NCBI RefSeq assembly: GCF_040362765.1
Contig: NZ_BAABWK010000001.1
Coordinates: 1,403,501 to 1,467,500 of the forward strand
DNA from: Pyruvatibacter sp. HU-CL02332
Lineage (GTDB): Bacteria > Pseudomonadota > Alphaproteobacteria > CGMCC-115125
Length of the DNA: 64,000 nt
Direction: 5' to 3'
The notes under the pieces are model-generated. The model had not been told where the DNA came from. It saw only the letters and a list, made by a program, of their open reading frames with translations, and ran no database searches. Positions 63,241-64,000 of the stretch are shown one piece after another (positions within the stretch are counted from its first letter, which is position 1; each line of letters starts with the position of its first letter). The position numbers were made by a program, and so were the translations under genes.

Positions 63241-64000
63241 ATGCTGCCTGAGCTCAAACCCCACAGCGACGCCATGGCCACCACCGCCCACGCCATGATC
63301 GGCGGTGTCGTCTGGCAAACCGTTGCCCTGTCACTGGGGGCAGCAGCAGTCATCATCACCATCATGACCCTTGGCGCTTTGGAACTTGTACCGCTCTGGG
63401 CTGTAGCCATCGTGATCTATGTCAGCGTGTATCTGAGCTACACAGCGCTGCATGAGTCAGTGCACCAGAACATCACCGGCGGCCGCCAGGATCTAGCCTG
63501 GATCAACCGGGCCATCGGTACATTGTCCGCATTCTTTCTGTCTCACTCCTGTGAGATGCATCGCACGATCCATCTCACGCACCACCGCAATACCAATGAC
63601 CCCGAGCATGATCCCGACCATTGGGTGAAGGGATCAAACTGGCTGATGACGCTGCTCCGCAGCATGACGATCTTTAACGGGTACTTTTTGTTTTGCCGCC
63701 GCCACTGGGACGACAAACGCATGCGCCGTGCCTATTGGATCGGCCTGCGCGACACGATGATTGCCACCGTTGCATTGGTGGCGATAGCGGTGTTTGTGGA
63801 TTGGAAGCTGGCGCTGTTTGGTTATGCGATACCCGCCATGCTGGCCGCCATGACGCTGGGCCTGTTGTTCGACTACTTCGTGCACACACCGCACAAGGCC
63901 CGCGCAAGGTTCGAGAACACCCGCGTGTTTGTGTTTCCTGGCTGGCTCGACACGCTGGTCACCTGGGCCTATGTGCAGCAGAACTATCACGGCGTGCACC
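63241..64000 (+). CDS. Fatty acid desaturase-like protein (3' part missing)
   Basis: The frame is open from an ATG at 63241 to the right edge (253 residues seen). It has membrane helices and the histidine boxes HESVH and HLTHH. A further box, NYHGVH, is cut by the window end, and an FVHTPHK segment also resembles a His motif. It belongs to the membrane desaturase/beta-carotene-hydroxylase-like superfamily. CGGAG upstream is the ribosome site. It is divergent from the SDR-methyltransferase pair and differs clearly from the desaturase at 58599. Confidence 0.85.
   Translation, partial: MLPELKPHSDAMATTAHAMIGGVVWQTVALSLGAAAVIITIMTLGALELVPLWAVAIVIYVSVYLSYTALHESVHQNITGGRQDLAWINRAIGTLSAFFLSHSCEMHRTIHLTHHRNTNDPEHDPDHWVKGSNWLMTLLRSMTIFNGYFLFCRRHWDDKRMRRAYWIGLRDTMIATVALVAIAVFVDWKLALFGYAIPAMLAAMTLGLLFDYFVHTPHKARARFENTRVFVFPGWLDTLVTWAYVQQNYHGVH

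Overview
This is a GC-rich chromosomal segment of an alphaproteobacterium. The evidence is the hemC-hemD-mitofilin-like-HemY run divergent from tsaD, the gpsA-YciI-YciI-EVE run, the htpX-rsmB-rpe-heparinase-purH run, an SDHAF4-like DUF1674 protein, and CCGG-CTTGA-CCGG type intergenic palindromes. Tandem CYP153 P450s, a DUF1302 outer-membrane protein, acetyl-CoA synthetase and CoA-transferase genes point to a marine, lipid or hydrocarbon using lineage, perhaps near Parvibaculales; that placement is inference. I saw no prophage, insertion sequence or CRISPR array.

Layout. 1-4937: a partial DUF1302 gene on the minus strand, a 0.7 kb intergenic region, then a beta-helix protein/diheme cytochrome pair (TIGR03805/TIGR03806 type). 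5045-9832: small enzymes (GFA, N-acyl-D-amino-acid deacylase-like, limonene-epoxide-hydrolase-like, TerB, ferric-reductase-like, GNAT) and tRNA-Thr(CGU). 9866-17263: alpha/beta hydrolase, then the heme block on the minus strand and tsaD on the plus strand. 17273-19133: an apparent accessory insertion with a small membrane protein, two tiny transmembrane proteins in a highly structured transcript, and a TetR regulator. 19205-24348: gpsA, YciI x2, EVE, VOC, GFA, Rieske, DUF1761 and flavodoxin. 24345-31895: creatininase-like, two GNATs, CoA-transferase, acsA, SDR, extensin and DUF1674. 32061-39073: htpX, rsmB, rpe, heparinase-like, purH and YbjQ. 39077-45778: three tandem UMF1/Atg22-like transporters with a TetR regulator, divergent from a flavoprotein across a promoter carrying two matching operators. 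45958-50733: bioB, then envelope genes (TVP38, GT2, FkbM, MFS). 50949-53539: two tandem CYP153 P450s ending in a clear terminator. 53543-56226: a BigR/SqrR-type persulfide-response locus. 56237-64000: DUF427, thioesterase, a TetR-small membrane protein-desaturase operon, amidohydrolase, truncated hemoglobin, methyltransferase, SDR and a second desaturase cut by the window edge.

The most unusual signal is at 17664-18303 on the minus strand. Two similar single-pass membrane peptides of 39 and 47 aa lie in one inferred transcript. It has a structured leader, three hairpins that each place a CCUCC (anti-Shine-Dalgarno) motif in the loop, and a perfect intrinsic terminator. A second notable unit is the TetR/UMF1x3/flavoprotein locus, with operators in the spacer and just downstream of a TTGACA-N17-TAGATA promoter.
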